In this document: one piece after another, positions 1 through 8,702 of the stretch
Numbering within the stretch: the first letter of the stretch is position 1
Layout: every line of letters starts with the position of its first letter
Source: Xenorhabdus doucetiae
GTDB taxonomy: Bacteria > Pseudomonadota > Gammaproteobacteria > Enterobacterales > Enterobacteriaceae
Direction of reading: 5' to 3'
Assembly (NCBI RefSeq): GCF_000968195.1
Contig: NZ_FO704550.1
Span: forward strand, 1,426,001-1,490,000
DNA length: 64,000 nt
Program-made: the position numbers and the translations under genes
Notes under the pieces: generated by a model
Databases searched by the model: none
The model's input: only the letters and a program-made list of their open reading frames with translations
What the model was told of the DNA's origin: nothing

Positions 1-1
1 A

Positions 2-1171
2 CAGGCGCTATTGCCTGAGCGCGGTGAAGCGGAAGAATTTCTATTTGAATTGGGAAAATTGCCGGAGAGTTTACTGCTGTGTTGTCAGCAATTATTTAAA
101 CTCACGGATGGATTGCGTGGTTTGGCAGAGGCAATTTTAAATGATTTAAGTGATCAGACGGCCAAACAAGATATTGTCCGCTTACATCGCGCCATTTTGC
201 AAACCAGCCGGACATTGGGCTATTTTGAAAATATGGCAAAACTGTGGCGTCTGGCAGCACAAGAAGAGTCGTCCCATGCGCCGATATCAAAATGGCTAAC
301 GCGGCGCTATGAAAAAAACCAGTCACACCTTTATTTTCATTGTGCGGGAATTCGGGTCAGTGAACAATTAACCCAGCTATTATGGCGCTCTGTTCCCCAT
401 GTTGTCGTGACATCCGCCACCTTGCGTTCACTGAATAGTTTTTCCCGTATTCAGGAACTGACCGGGTTACACGAAAATCATGATGATCGGTTTGTTACCC
501 TGTTATCACCTTTTGAACATGTACGACAAGGGCGTCTGGTGATTCCCCAAATGACACAGGAACCGACCATTCATAATGAAATGCAGCACCTTGAGGAGAT
601 GGCGCGTTATTTCCGTTCTCAGGTCATGGCAGGGAAGCATCGGGGAATGTTGGTACTTTTTAGCAGCCAGCGAGCAATGGAAGGCTTCCTCACTTTCGTT
701 ACAGACTTGCGGTTGATGTTATTGGTACAAGGTGATCAGCCTCGCTATCGATTGGTAGAAACGCATTGCAAGCGTATTGATGAAGGGCAAGCCAGCGTTC
801 TGGTTGGATTGCAGTCATTTGCTGAAGGATTGGATCTGAAAGGTGATTATCTTTCACAGGTCCATATCCATAAAATCGCATTTCCTCCGGTTACCAATCC
901 GGTGATTATGACTGAAAGTGAATGGCTGAAATCGTTGAAACGTTACCCATTTGAAATCCAGAGTTTACCCAGCGCTTCTTTTAATTTGATCCAACAAGTA
1001 GGAAGATTAATTCGCAGCCATCAATGTTATGGCGATGTGGTAATTTATGACAATCGGTTATTGACCAAACGTTATGGCCCGCGTTTATTGAAGTCTTTGC
1101 CTGTATTTCCCATCGAACGGCCAAATGTGCCCTCAGAACAGGAATTAGCTGCCGTGAAAAAGGATAAATAA
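2..1171 (+). CDS. dinG: ATP-dependent DNA helicase DinG, C-terminal part (5' truncated by window edge)
   Basis: The frame is open from the first bases, so the gene starts upstream; about 390 of the usual ~716 residues are present. DinG is an XPD-like superfamily 2 5'-3' helicase with an Fe-S cluster that unwinds R-loops and D-loops and helps replication pass transcribed regions. Visible here is the second RecA-like domain: a VVVTSATL segment, LVLFSSQRAME, the FAEGLDLKGD segment and the QQVGRLIRS motif VI that supplies the arginine finger. The Walker A, Fe-S cysteines and DEAH box must lie upstream. Any LexA site controlling it is also outside the window. The family call is firm; DinG rather than the paralogue YoaA is supported by the neighbouring dps, rhtA and ybiT, which lie in the same E. 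coli region. Confidence 0.93.
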   Translation, partial: QALLPERGEAEEFLFELGKLPESLLLCCQQLFKLTDGLRGLAEAILNDLSDQTAKQDIVRLHRAILQTSRTLGYFENMAKLWRLAAQEESSHAPISKWLTRRYEKNQSHLYFHCAGIRVSEQLTQLLWRSVPHVVVTSATLRSLNSFSRIQELTGLHENHDDRFVTLLSPFEHVRQGRLVIPQMTQEPTIHNEMQHLEEMARYFRSQVMAGKHRGMLVLFSSQRAMEGFLTFVTDLRLMLLVQGDQPRYRLVETHCKRIDEGQASVLVGLQSFAEGLDLKGDYLSQVHIHKIAFPPVTNPVIMTESEWLKSLKRYPFEIQSLPSASFNLIQQVGRLIRSHQCYGDVVIYDNRLLTKRYGPRLLKSLPVFPIERPNVPSEQELAAVKKDK

Positions 1172-1211
1172 CGCAAGAGGGCGTTATTTATCCCATTGAG
1201 TTGCATCAAAG

Positions 1212-1835
1212 TTAAAATTTGATGATTTGATTTTTATCTATTTTATAATCATGGGTCATTAACCCTTGCAAAAAGTTCTCATCATGAGCGCTTAGAACAA
1301 AAATTTTTTTGTCAGCAAGGGTTTTGATCAATGTCTTTAAAAAAGTGGTTGATTTTACATCAAGGCCATTGGTGGGTTCATCAAAAATATAAACGTCAAC
1401 ATCAGACATCAACGCCGATGTCAGCAGAAATTTCTTTTTAGTGCCCAAAGACATATGACCAAATTCTGTATTTAAGTAATGCGAGATACCAAAACCGGTT
1501 AAATACTCTTCCAATTGATGGTTATGACTGATATTTTTATAATGTTTGGTCAAATTGATGATATCAAGCCCAGTAAGAAAATCATAAAACTCTATGTGAT
1601 CTGACAGATAAAAACCTTGTTTTTGTAAATTGAATGTGTGATTTTTATCACCTGTGACGAAATTGATTTTACCTTTATTTATTTTTTTCATGCCAGAGAG
1701 ACAAGAAAGGAACGTGGTCTTCCCTGAGCCATTGATGCCGACAATACGATTTATGCCAATATTAAATTGACAATTAACATTTGAAAATATTTTTCTATTA
1801 CCCACTGTCGTTTCTAGCCCAATGATATCAAGCAT
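1212..1835 (-). CDS. ABC transporter ATP-binding protein
   Basis: A 207-residue stand-alone ABC ATPase. Walker A is GINGSGKT at residues 33-40, Walker B with its catalytic glutamate is VYIFDE at 148-153 followed by PTNGLD (D-loop), and the switch histidine is H184. The signature is unusual: MSLGTKK at 128-134 instead of LSGGQ. The start codon overlaps the end of the upstream permease gene by 8 bases, so the two form one unit. Small ATPase plus six-helix permease pairs of this sort are often exporters or peptide/bacteriocin self-immunity pumps, but the substrate cannot be read here. Its permease partner is interrupted by an IS30, so the transporter is probably inactive in this strain. AT-rich composition unlike dinG suggests acquisition. 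Confidence 0.85.
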   Translation of the reverse strand: MLDIIGLETTVGNRKIFSNVNCQFNIGINRIVGINGSGKTTFLSCLSGMKKINKGKINFVTGDKNHTFNLQKQGFYLSDHIEFYDFLTGLDIINLTKHYKNISHNHQLEEYLTGFGISHYLNTEFGHMSLGTKKKFLLTSALMSDVDVYIFDEPTNGLDVKSTTFLKTLIKTLADKKIFVLSAHDENFLQGLMTHDYKIDKNQIIKF

Positions 1836-2294
1836 AAATATAACCTCCTAAACAAGAAAATAGCACTATGAAACATAGTGTCAGTAATTTTGTGTATTGT
1901 GTTTTTGATAGGTTGATTAAAGCCGTAAAGATAGAGATGACACAATAATAAAGAAATAAAACTATATGAAATGAATGGGTTACAAAAATAGCAAATACAC
2001 CACAAAGAAAAGTAAAAAAAGAAAAACAGAGACAATAATTAAGGATCAAGAGTTTTCTTGATGATACAAAATTGATTAGATAGCAAAGGTGGTTTTTATT
2101 GTCATGAATTAAACTATAGAACAATATCATTGAAATATAGAGTGTGATGCCAAAGTATATCACTGTAATATAATTGACATTCTCAGGAGCCTGTTGACAA
2201 ACTATATAAGCAATAAAATAGAAAAATATTATTGATGCAGCGATGTTTAAAATAAATGTTTTGTTAGTTGATGTAAAGTGAAATAAATTAATGG

Positions 2295-3390
2295 CTTGGA
2301 TTCGCATATTAAGCGCAACACCGTAATGAACGAAGTAAATGAGTTGGGGTTCCTGTAAATAACTCATTCGGTGTTTTATAATCTCGTGTCTTACGTGGTC
2401 GATTATTTAGTCGGTTTGCCACAAGGTTAACCTCCCGCTCTGATACCTTATTAAAATCGGTTCCTTTTGGGAAGTAATCTCTGATTAATCCATTTATGTT
2501 CTCATTTATCCCTCTTTCCCAAGGGGAATACGGATGAGCAAAATAAATTTTTGTCTCTAAATTTTTACCGATCCGTTCGTGTTCGGCAAATTCGAGTCCG
2601 TTATCAAAGGTAATTGTTTTAACTTTATGTTTTATCATCGATAAATGTCTTGTCGCCGCTTTGGCAACACCTTCTGCTGTTTTATCTTCAAGTTTAATGA
2701 TGATCGTAAATAACGATTTTCGTTCAACTAAAGTAAATAAGGGCACTTTTTCGATTCTTTGCCCAACGAATGGTTTCCCCTTTCCCAATCCCCCATTACG
2801 GCTTGCTTTTTATTCACCAATTTTTGGGGGCTTTATAAATACTGATTCTGTTTTTAATTTTTCCCTCTGTGCTCATGGCTTCCAAAGCGTTTTACGATAC
2901 GGTTTTTTCCCTATCCTAAGATGTTGCCATAAATCACCCGCCATTTATTTTTATCTTTATAAATCAATCGATAAATTGTTTCATGATGTAAAGAGATTTT
3001 CGCTTCCCGCTTGAGATAACCCACAACTTGTTCCGGACTTAAATCTTGCCAAATTAACTGTTTTATCCACTTTGTTATCTCTGGCGTGATTTTTACGGCT
3101 TTTACCTTAGAATGACGGCGTTCTAATGCTTTACGCTGAGCTTGTTCAGGTTCATATTTCTCGGCTTCCCGGTTTCGTCTCAATTCCCGGCTAATTGTTG
3201 ATGGGGCCCGATTAAGCGACGTTGCAATAAAACGTTGTGTAAAACCGGCTTCTTTTAAGCCGAAAATCTGGTATCTTTCTGTTTCGGTCAGTTGCGTATA
3301 GGCCATAGTGCATTTTCCTTTGGCGAGAAAGATGCCTACTATAGCAACTGACCGCCTTTCTTAGAAATTGCACTTACTATGCGAATCCAA
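2295..3390 (-). mobile_element. IS30-family insertion sequence, copy 1 (damaged)
   Basis: Imperfect terminal inverted repeats begin TTGGATTCGCAT at both ends. The element is flanked by a GG dinucleotide (2293-2294 and 3391-3392), matching the 2-bp target duplication typical of IS30. It is about 14 bp longer than copies at 34681 and 49051, and the excess is concentrated at about 2745-2960 as small insertions. Outside that stretch it is nearly identical to the other two copies. It splits the ABC permease gene. Confidence 0.92.
2309..3306 (-). pseudogene. IS30 transposase, broken by multiple small indels
   Basis: The N-terminal part (ATG at 3306, MAYTQLTETERYQIF, helix-turn-helix with APSTISRELRRN) and the C-terminal part (TFDNGLEFAEHERI, SPWERGINENINGLIRDYFP, containing catalytic-core D and E residues) are both recognisable, but 2789-2910 is out of frame. 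The intact homologue at 49136-50119 is 327 residues. The damage is a cluster of single-base changes, not one event. Confidence 0.9.
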
Positions 3391-3888
3391 GGATAATAAC
3401 TGTTTTTGTACCGAGTAAAAAATAACGTATATCAACAGCGATATTGATGAAAAATAAAAAGAGGTTATTGTATCATGTGGAGTGATGACATATTGTGATA
3501 AATGTATCAATCCATTAAAAACCCCACCGGCTTGGGCTGGGATAAATAAAAAAACAAAAACAATATAAGGGTTTTATTTCCTGAGGAAAATTGTTTTATC
3601 TTGCCTTTATATTCTAATATATCAGCGATAAGTAAATTCATTTTTTCTCCTAAAACCAGAATCACTCTATCACTCTTAGTGATTTTATGAGTTAATTTTA
3701 TTTATATGTTTAAGTTATGCTGTATATTATCCTGATAGTCAATTCGATATTAGTCTTAACTAATGTTATGGTTTTAATCTAATATGGTATTCTTTAACAT
3801 TCTAAAGAGTTAATTATTTAGAACTTTATAAATAGATGTTCGTGGATAAATCTCAATAGAGAAATGGTTGGGAAACTGTCCGTCGAGC

Positions 3889-3938
3889 TATACCCGCCGT
3901 CATAGAAAGTGTTTAATACCTCAATAACGACGGGTATA
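3889..3938. repeat. Short inverted repeat with TATACCCG/CGGGTATA arms
   Basis: Arms TATACCCGCCGT and ACGACGGGTATA match at 11 of 12 positions around a 26-base centre. The outer arms resemble those of the longer repeat at 33219-33343, so this may be a short member of that family. The rest of the 3642-4018 gap is very AT-rich; at 3660-3684 it holds a smaller inverted repeat (AATCACT/AGTGATT) just upstream of the permease start that could be an operator. No gene was seen in it. Confidence 0.55.
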
Positions 3939-4018
3939 CGTTTCGAATTAAACATTGAGCTTGAATTTATAGCCTCTTGAAGTCTTTTTTATTAAATAAA
4001 ATTGAAGTGATTTGGTAT

Positions 4019-4201
4019 CTATTGTCGCATACATTTTTTATATTCTTTATCAACACAGTATGAATATCTTCCAGTATGTTCTATATATTTAATGCATGAA
4101 ACGTGTGCGATAACTGAACATTGATAGGATTTATCATTCGCAAAGGTACTCCATGATGCTAATAGCAAAATAGCTGGGCATAAAGTCAGTAAAATTTTCA
4201 T
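4019..4201 (-). CDS. Small exported four-cysteine protein (paralogue of the gene at 4229-4438)
   Basis: A 60-residue product with a classical signal peptide: MK start, hydrophobic LLTLCPAILLLASW core and likely cleavage after TFA. The mature part of about 38 residues has four cysteines spaced C-x7-C-x12-C-x7-C and a conserved Y-x-Y-C before the third cysteine. It is transcribed in the same direction as a paralogue 27 bases upstream with the same spacing. The C-x7-C pairs suggest a disulfide-linked helical hairpin in the periplasm or outside the cell. No family was recognised; function is unknown. The matched spacing between two otherwise divergent mature sequences argues that it is a real, selected gene. 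Confidence 0.7.
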   Translation of the reverse strand: MKILLTLCPAILLLASWSTFANDKSYQCSVIAHVSCIKYIEHTGRYSYCVDKEYKKCMRQ

Positions 4202-4228
4202 CTTGTCACCTTTATATCAATGTGAAAT

Positions 4229-4438
4229 TTATTTCATCAATTGATGCATACAATTGCTATATACCTCTTTCATACAAAAATCATATTTTTTACGGTGTTT
4301 TTTGTGTTTAGCACATATGGTCCGTGCTTGTTCCATACATACATCAGATTTGCTGGAATCTTGTTTTGTTTGTGCTGCAAAGGTATTCCATGATGCTAAT
4401 AGCAAAACAGCCGTACATAGAGTCAGTAGTGTTTTCAT
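4229..4438 (-). CDS. Small exported four-cysteine protein (paralogue of the gene at 4019-4201)
   Basis: A 69-residue product. Its signal peptide MKTLLTLCTAVLLLASWNTFA is nearly identical to that of the downstream paralogue, while the mature part has diverged strongly (basic, AKHKKHRKKYDF). It keeps the exact C-x7-C-x12-C-x7-C pattern and the aromatic residue before the third cysteine. An AAGGTGACA segment lies just ahead of the ATG as a ribosome-binding site. Conserved signal peptide and cysteine spacing with variable surface fits a small secreted or periplasmic factor. Role unknown. Confidence 0.72.
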   Translation of the reverse strand: MKTLLTLCTAVLLLASWNTFAAQTKQDSSKSDVCMEQARTICAKHKKHRKKYDFCMKEVYSNCMHQLMK

Positions 4439-4696
4439 ATTGTCACCTTTATATAAATTCTAATATTTTCAATATCTTTAATCTGTATCAGGATAAAGAC
4501 ACAATTATAATAAATCCCCTTTGTTGAAATTCCAATCTATTTGGCGTTTTTCGGGTTTTTTTTATAAATATTCTATTTAGTGGTTTGATTTTTTTAGTGA
4601 TATTTCTATTTTTTAGATCCGGTGTAATTAGCAGTGGTAATAGTGATTTACCTGATTCAATATGATTTCATGCTATTTGATTTTTAATGCGATTAA

Positions 4697-4740
4697 TAAA
4701 AAAGGATAAATAATATAAGAGTTAATATTATTTATCCTTT
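4697..4740 (-). terminator. Rho-independent terminator of the PhnA-domain gene
   Basis: A perfect 16-bp stem (4701-4716 with 4725-4740) and 8-base loop, followed on the minus strand by a T run. It lies just beyond the stop of the gene ending at 4768. The remainder of the 4439-4767 gap is AT-rich and shows no gene. Confidence 0.8.
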
Positions 4741-4767
4741 AGTCAAAAATAGGTCTGTAACTGTTAT

Positions 4768-4989
4768 TTATCCTATTTTTTTCAGGAAGCAGGTTTTCAG
4801 AACTAACCCTTTGATTTTATCCGCGTTACACTCAATTTCATCTTCGCGATGAGTCAGGCGGATGTTTTTGATCAGGGTGCCGCGTTTCAGGGTTTTTGAC
4901 GTTCCCTTGACTTTCAAGTCTTTGATAACCTGAACGGAGTCGCCGTCATTCAGCAACGCACCGTTAGAGTCTTTAACTTCGATATCCAT
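4768..4989 (-). CDS. Single-domain PhnA/YjdM-like protein
   Basis: A 73-residue protein matching the C-terminal PhnA domain of E. coli YjdM: DSNGALLNDGDSVQVIKDLK, then KVKGTSKTLKRGT and KNIRLT. The N-terminal zinc-ribbon half of full-length YjdM is absent, as in many short homologues. Despite the historical name, the family is not established as phosphonate-degrading; its role is unclear. ATG at 4989 is chosen because a GAGGA lies 9 bases upstream; a TTG three codons earlier sits too close to that site. It stands alone with its own terminator. Confidence 0.8.
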   Translation of the reverse strand: MDIEVKDSNGALLNDGDSVQVIKDLKVKGTSKTLKRGTLIKNIRLTHREDEIECNADKIKGLVLKTCFLKKIG

Positions 4990-5130
4990 TTTATACAATC
5001 CTCATGTTTATTTTTGAGTCAAACAGGGATTATAGAGAGAAAGTCGATCTTTTTAAAGGTTAGTGTGATTTTCAAGGTGATAGCTTCCATTTTTTAATGT
5101 TTTTCTCTATCAGCAATGAGAATCGAGGTA

Positions 5131-5153
5131 AAAAAGGCCACGAATGTGGCCTT
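5131..5153 (-). terminator. Rho-independent terminator of dps
   Basis: Stem AAGGCCAC/GTGGCCTT with a four-base loop; on the minus strand it is followed by a T run. It lies 28 bases past the dps stop. Confidence 0.85.
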
Positions 5154-5180
5154 AACTTAATGAAAAATAAGTTTTTTATT

Positions 5181-5687
5181 TTATTGCTCAATATTTGCTT
5201 CGATAAACCATAAAAATTTGTCAAGATCACGGGATGCAGCCGTAAACATATCCGCCGTATCTTCATCTTCGGCATCAACAATGGCCTGACGGATATCATT
5301 GGCAACGACAGCATAGCGATCTGCCAATGCCTTTAGATGATCCTGGACATTGTGAATATCCGTTGGATAGCTTTTCAGTATGGTACGTTTATGCACTTCT
5401 TGAACCGTCCCCAATGCGGTTCCACCTAATTGGACTGCACGTTCTGCAAATATATCAAGGTGTTCCATGATGGAGTTGCGAAAATCATCCAGCATTTCGT
5501 GAATGGCAATGAAATTTCGGCCGCGTATATTCCAGTGGGCTTGTTTAGTCAGCATGGAGAGGTCGATAAATTGAACGACCCTATGATTTAGGGCAGTAAT
5601 CGTTCTCTGTTTAATACCTTCATCAATATTGTTTCGGGTATAAATCAGGCCGGAGGGTTGGGTTTTGATTAATTTTGCTGTATTCAT
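5181..5687 (-). CDS. dps: DNA-protecting ferritin-like protein Dps
   Basis: A 168-residue protein (E. coli 167). Dps assembles as a dodecamer that binds DNA non-specifically in stationary phase and oxidises Fe2+ with H2O2, storing iron and preventing Fenton damage. The intersubunit ferroxidase ligands are at the same numbers as in E. coli: H51, H63, D67, D78 and E82, within HWNIRGRNF and HEMLDDFRNS. The N-terminus has lysines (K5, K8) available for DNA contact. It is monocistronic with its own terminator. OxyR/RpoS control is known in relatives; no site was verified here. Confidence 0.96.
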   Translation of the reverse strand: MNTAKLIKTQPSGLIYTRNNIDEGIKQRTITALNHRVVQFIDLSMLTKQAHWNIRGRNFIAIHEMLDDFRNSIMEHLDIFAERAVQLGGTALGTVQEVHKRTILKSYPTDIHNVQDHLKALADRYAVVANDIRQAIVDAEDEDTADMFTAASRDLDKFLWFIEANIEQ

Positions 5688-5870
5688 AATAGTGCTTCCT
5701 TAATTCTGATTAATGAATGATTTCATTAGATAGAATAAATTTAGCTGATCATCTGCTATAAGTCACATTGCTTACCTCTATCGAATTGATAGTCATTATA
5801 TCCGTCAGTAACATATTGATAATTTATGAAAATAAAAAACCGGAGAATAAAGATCTTTCTCCGGCTTCAC

Positions 5871-5944
5871 GTAAGACGAAATCTGCTTATTATCTCCCCG
5901 CGTTGCGGGGAGATAATAAATGCACTTTGAAATACGACAAGTAT
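5871..5944. repeat. Intergenic palindromic repeat (CTCCCCGC/GCGGGGAG family), copy A
   Basis: Core stem TTATCTCCCCGC/GCGGGGAGATAA with a GTT loop, flanked by GTAAGACGAA on the left and TACGACAAGTAT on the right. One of five related units in this window (also 10325, 13861, 40086 and 42251), all between genes. It lies beyond the 3' end of rhtA. Confidence 0.8.
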
Positions 5945-5951
5945 GAAATAA

Positions 5952-6842
5952 TTATTCTACTTTTTCTATTTTAGTCTTTCGTTTAATGGTCAAGGTGGAG
6001 CCGATGGAAGCACAAATAATGCAGAAAAGGGCAACCCATTGGGTCATTGTCAGATGCTCATTAAGGAAGATGATACCTGATAATGCCCCCAGTGCAGGTT
6101 CAAGGCTCATTAATGTCCCGAATGTTTTTGCCGGCAGACGGGTAAGCGCAATCATTTCCAAGGTGTAGGGAAATGCCGTCGATAAGATGGCAATGCCCAG
6201 AGCAATAGGCAGCAGTGAAGCATTAAACAGTAATTCAGGGCCAGTCTGTATCAATCCGATGGGGAAGAAAATAAAGGCAGCAATCAGTGAACCGATAGAC
6301 ACGGTTGCGGCACCATAGCCGGCGCCGGCTCGTTGTCCAAAGATAATATACAGCGCCCAAAAAACGCCTGCCCCCAGCGCATATAGAATACCGATAGGAT
6401 CGAGTGTATTGACGCTATCTCCGAGTGGCAGCAGGAAGCCTAAACCGACAATGACCAACGCAATCCAGAGAAAATCCAACGGGCGTCGGGAAGAAAACAT
6501 GGCTACGGCTAAAGGTCCGGTAAATTCAAGTGCAACGGCAATGCCAAGGGGAATTCGGGATAAAGACATATAAAACAGGTAGTTCATGGCTCCCAGTGAA
6601 ATACCGTAAGCAAAAAGTGGCATCAGTGAAGCACGCTGAAATTTCAGGCGCCACGGTTTAAAAATCAGAAATAGAATAATTGTTCCTAATGTCAGTCTCA
6701 GGGCGGTAACACCAGGCGCGCCAATGACAGGAAATAGCGTTTTAGCCAGAGAAGCCCCGGCTTGAATGGATGTCATTGACAGTAACAACAAAATCACAGG
6801 AAGCAGTGGGAAAGAAGCGCCCCGATGCTTGGAAAGAGACAT
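5952..6842 (-). CDS. rhtA: Threonine/homoserine exporter RhtA (DMT family)
   Basis: A 296-residue inner-membrane protein with ten predicted hydrophobic segments in two EamA halves, e.g. LLPVILLLLSMTSIQAG near the N-terminus and LSTAFPYTLEMIALTRLP in the second half. The SLEPALGALSG segment near the C-terminus is typical of the RhtA/YbiF branch. It exports threonine, homoserine and related amino acids. Proximity to dps matches E. coli (dps-rhtA). The C-terminus is basic (KRKTKIEKVE). Confidence 0.88.
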   Translation of the reverse strand: MSLSKHRGASFPLLPVILLLLSMTSIQAGASLAKTLFPVIGAPGVTALRLTLGTIILFLIFKPWRLKFQRASLMPLFAYGISLGAMNYLFYMSLSRIPLGIAVALEFTGPLAVAMFSSRRPLDFLWIALVIVGLGFLLPLGDSVNTLDPIGILYALGAGVFWALYIIFGQRAGAGYGAATVSIGSLIAAFIFFPIGLIQTGPELLFNASLLPIALGIAILSTAFPYTLEMIALTRLPAKTFGTLMSLEPALGALSGIIFLNEHLTMTQWVALFCIICASIGSTLTIKRKTKIEKVE

Positions 6843-7016
6843 TTTACAGAAGACCTCAGTTACAACGTGTTATTAAAGGCAGCCATCTTCGCAGTGAAAC
6901 AGAGATAACTCAACACTATTATTATCCACGGTATGCCTGTATCCTTTGTATGTTTATTAAGCTATCTTATCATCGTCGGTTAAAACAGTCGGTTAAAATA
7001 ACGTCAGGAGAAATTC

Positions 7017-7481
7017 ATGCTAATAAGAACGGCTTCCACGCAAGATATCGAGGCTATTTTATCTCTCTATCGTCTATTATTTCGTGAAATGGCTGTATTA
7101 CAACCTGATAGATTACAAGCGGTTGAACAAGACAGGGATTTTATTGCTTCCAGTGTCAATAATGATACATTTCATCTACTGGTTGCAGAGGATGAAAAGG
7201 GTGGTATTAAAGGTTTTGCTATTGCGCAGGAGCAAAAAACACCGCCTTTTAATTGCTTGGTTCCGAGAACTTATGGTCATATTTTCGATTTGGTCGTCAG
7301 TCAGGATGCCAGAAGTCTTGGAGTTGGGCAGAAGTTATTGGCTGGCATGAAAACGTGGGCGCAGGAAAAACATTATTCGCACCTTGAATTGAACGTATTA
7401 TCTAAGAATGTTGATGCCATACGCTTTTATGCAAGGGAAGGATATCAGGAAGTGAACAGAACGATGGCGATTACGCTGTGA
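7017..7481 (+). CDS. GNAT-family N-acetyltransferase
   Basis: A 154-residue single GNAT domain: N-terminal MLIRTASTQDIEAI, beta-strand 4 with IFDLVVSQDARS, the acetyl-CoA pyrophosphate loop SLGVGQKLL (motif A, R/Q-x-x-G-x-G/A-like), then LELNVLSKNVDAIRFYAREGY (motif B). ATG at 7017 follows CAGGAGAAATTC, a good ribosome-binding site. The substrate is not predictable. It is a single gene, divergent from rhtA. Confidence 0.85.
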   Translation: MLIRTASTQDIEAILSLYRLLFREMAVLQPDRLQAVEQDRDFIASSVNNDTFHLLVAEDEKGGIKGFAIAQEQKTPPFNCLVPRTYGHIFDLVVSQDARSLGVGQKLLAGMKTWAQEKHYSHLELNVLSKNVDAIRFYAREGYQEVNRTMAITL

Positions 7482-7544
7482 TCTAAACATAATATCTTCC
7501 TCACTTCAAATAGCTGAATCAGCCAGCTAATGCTGGCTGTAATA

Positions 7545-8549
7545 TTATTGGGAAATCGTATTTGCAGCCGCCCGATATTCTTTTAAAACTTCATCAATCA
7601 CCCAACTGGTACGGGCGGCTGATTCCCCGTTGGATGGACAACAGCCATTGCCCTGTAGGTCATTAATCACGGTTTGAATAAGTGGCATTTGAATATGTTT
7701 TGGGTTTTCGAAAGGATACTGATGCAGTTGGTTATTTTCGTCATAGTAGGAAATGGGAGAATGACCAAATGTGGCAAAAATGATTTTTCCTTTTGTACCG
7801 ATAATTTCGACTTTATCCTCGCGGGAACCGGCGGCAAAATTCCAAATACCTACACCTTGAATATGATTCTCGAACATAAATGACATGGAAACACAATCTT
7901 CGGCAGGATAGGCTTTTGCCTGTGAATTAGCATGTCCTTTCACTGAAATAATTTTACCCAGCAGAAAATCCAATATATCGAGCGTGTGGCAAGCTAAATC
8001 AACAAATAAGCCTCCACCCGATATTTCTGGTTTCACAAACCACGGCAAATTATCAGGATCTTGATAGAGTGAAGCCATTTCTCTGAATAACATGCAGTTG
8101 ACAATTCGTGGTATACCAATTGCGCCGGAATCAATTAATTCTTTTATTTTGATAAATCGGGGTAACGCCCTGCGATAATAAGCGACAAACAGCGAAACTT
8201 TTTGAAATCGGCAGATGGCAATCATTTCGTTGCATTCTTCGAAGGTTAATGCCATCGGTTTTTCAACATAAACACTTTTTCCGGCCTGTGCTGCCAAAAT
8301 AGTATATTCTTTATGGGTCGAGGGCGGGGTCGCAATATAAACGGCATCAATTTCCGGATCATTAATCAAAGACTCGGCGTCTGAATACCATTTTCTGATA
8401 TTGTGCCGTTCGGCAAAATCTTTAGCCAAATCTGCATTGCGCCGCATGACGGCAACTAATTCAGCATTCTCCAATTTATAAAAAGCCGGGCCACTCTTTA
8501 CTTCCGTGACATCACCACAACCTATAATACCCCATCTTACTTTTTGCAT
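7545..8549 (-). CDS. Gfo/Idh/MocA-family oxidoreductase
   Basis: A 334-residue NAD(P)-dependent sugar-type dehydrogenase. The N-terminal Rossmann fold carries WGIIGCGDVTEVKSGPA, the substrate-side segment has AVYIATPPSTHKEYT, and the EKPMAL motif supplies the lysine usual for this family. The C-terminal alpha/beta domain includes GGGLFVDLACHTLDIL with the conserved D and H. The substrate (sugar, inositol or biliverdin-like) cannot be decided. Convergent with the GNAT gene and divergent from ybiT. Confidence 0.85.
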   Translation of the reverse strand: MQKVRWGIIGCGDVTEVKSGPAFYKLENAELVAVMRRNADLAKDFAERHNIRKWYSDAESLINDPEIDAVYIATPPSTHKEYTILAAQAGKSVYVEKPMALTFEECNEMIAICRFQKVSLFVAYYRRALPRFIKIKELIDSGAIGIPRIVNCMLFREMASLYQDPDNLPWFVKPEISGGGLFVDLACHTLDILDFLLGKIISVKGHANSQAKAYPAEDCVSMSFMFENHIQGVGIWNFAAGSREDKVEIIGTKGKIIFATFGHSPISYYDENNQLHQYPFENPKHIQMPLIQTVINDLQGNGCCPSNGESAARTSWVIDEVLKEYRAAANTISQ

Positions 8550-8702
8550 TGTATTTTCCGGTATATCAAATTGTTAAGCCGTACAGTCCAGAGAGCAGTC
8601 TATAACAGTACTATTTTTTGTTCTATATTTGCCTGTTGTGGCATAATGCGTGGCTATCGATTTCATAATCTCCCTTTTTTATCCACTTTAAGAGCAACAG
8701 TT

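Larger units (their letters stand above)
1828..3641 (-). pseudogene. ABC transporter permease, interrupted by IS30 and with a frameshift
   Basis: The 5' part starts with ATG at 3641, preceded by AGGAG and five A's, and the 3' part ends at 1828. Both halves are strongly hydrophobic with several membrane segments. The IS30 at 2295-3390 is flanked by GG (CC on the coding strand). Removing the element and one CC rejoins the halves in one frame as ...QKQLLS-INLFHF..., good evidence that the halves belong together. Independently, the T7 run near codon 34 puts the N-terminal half out of frame; an eighth T would restore a frame reading FLFIPAQAGGVFNG. That frameshift may be real or a base-call error. 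The intact product would be about 260 residues, partner of the adjacent ATPase. Confidence 0.75.

Noticed and set aside
5768..5974. 68-codon plus-strand frame between dps and rhtA
   Set aside because: It runs through the palindromic repeat and into the rhtA 3' end; no protein-like features.
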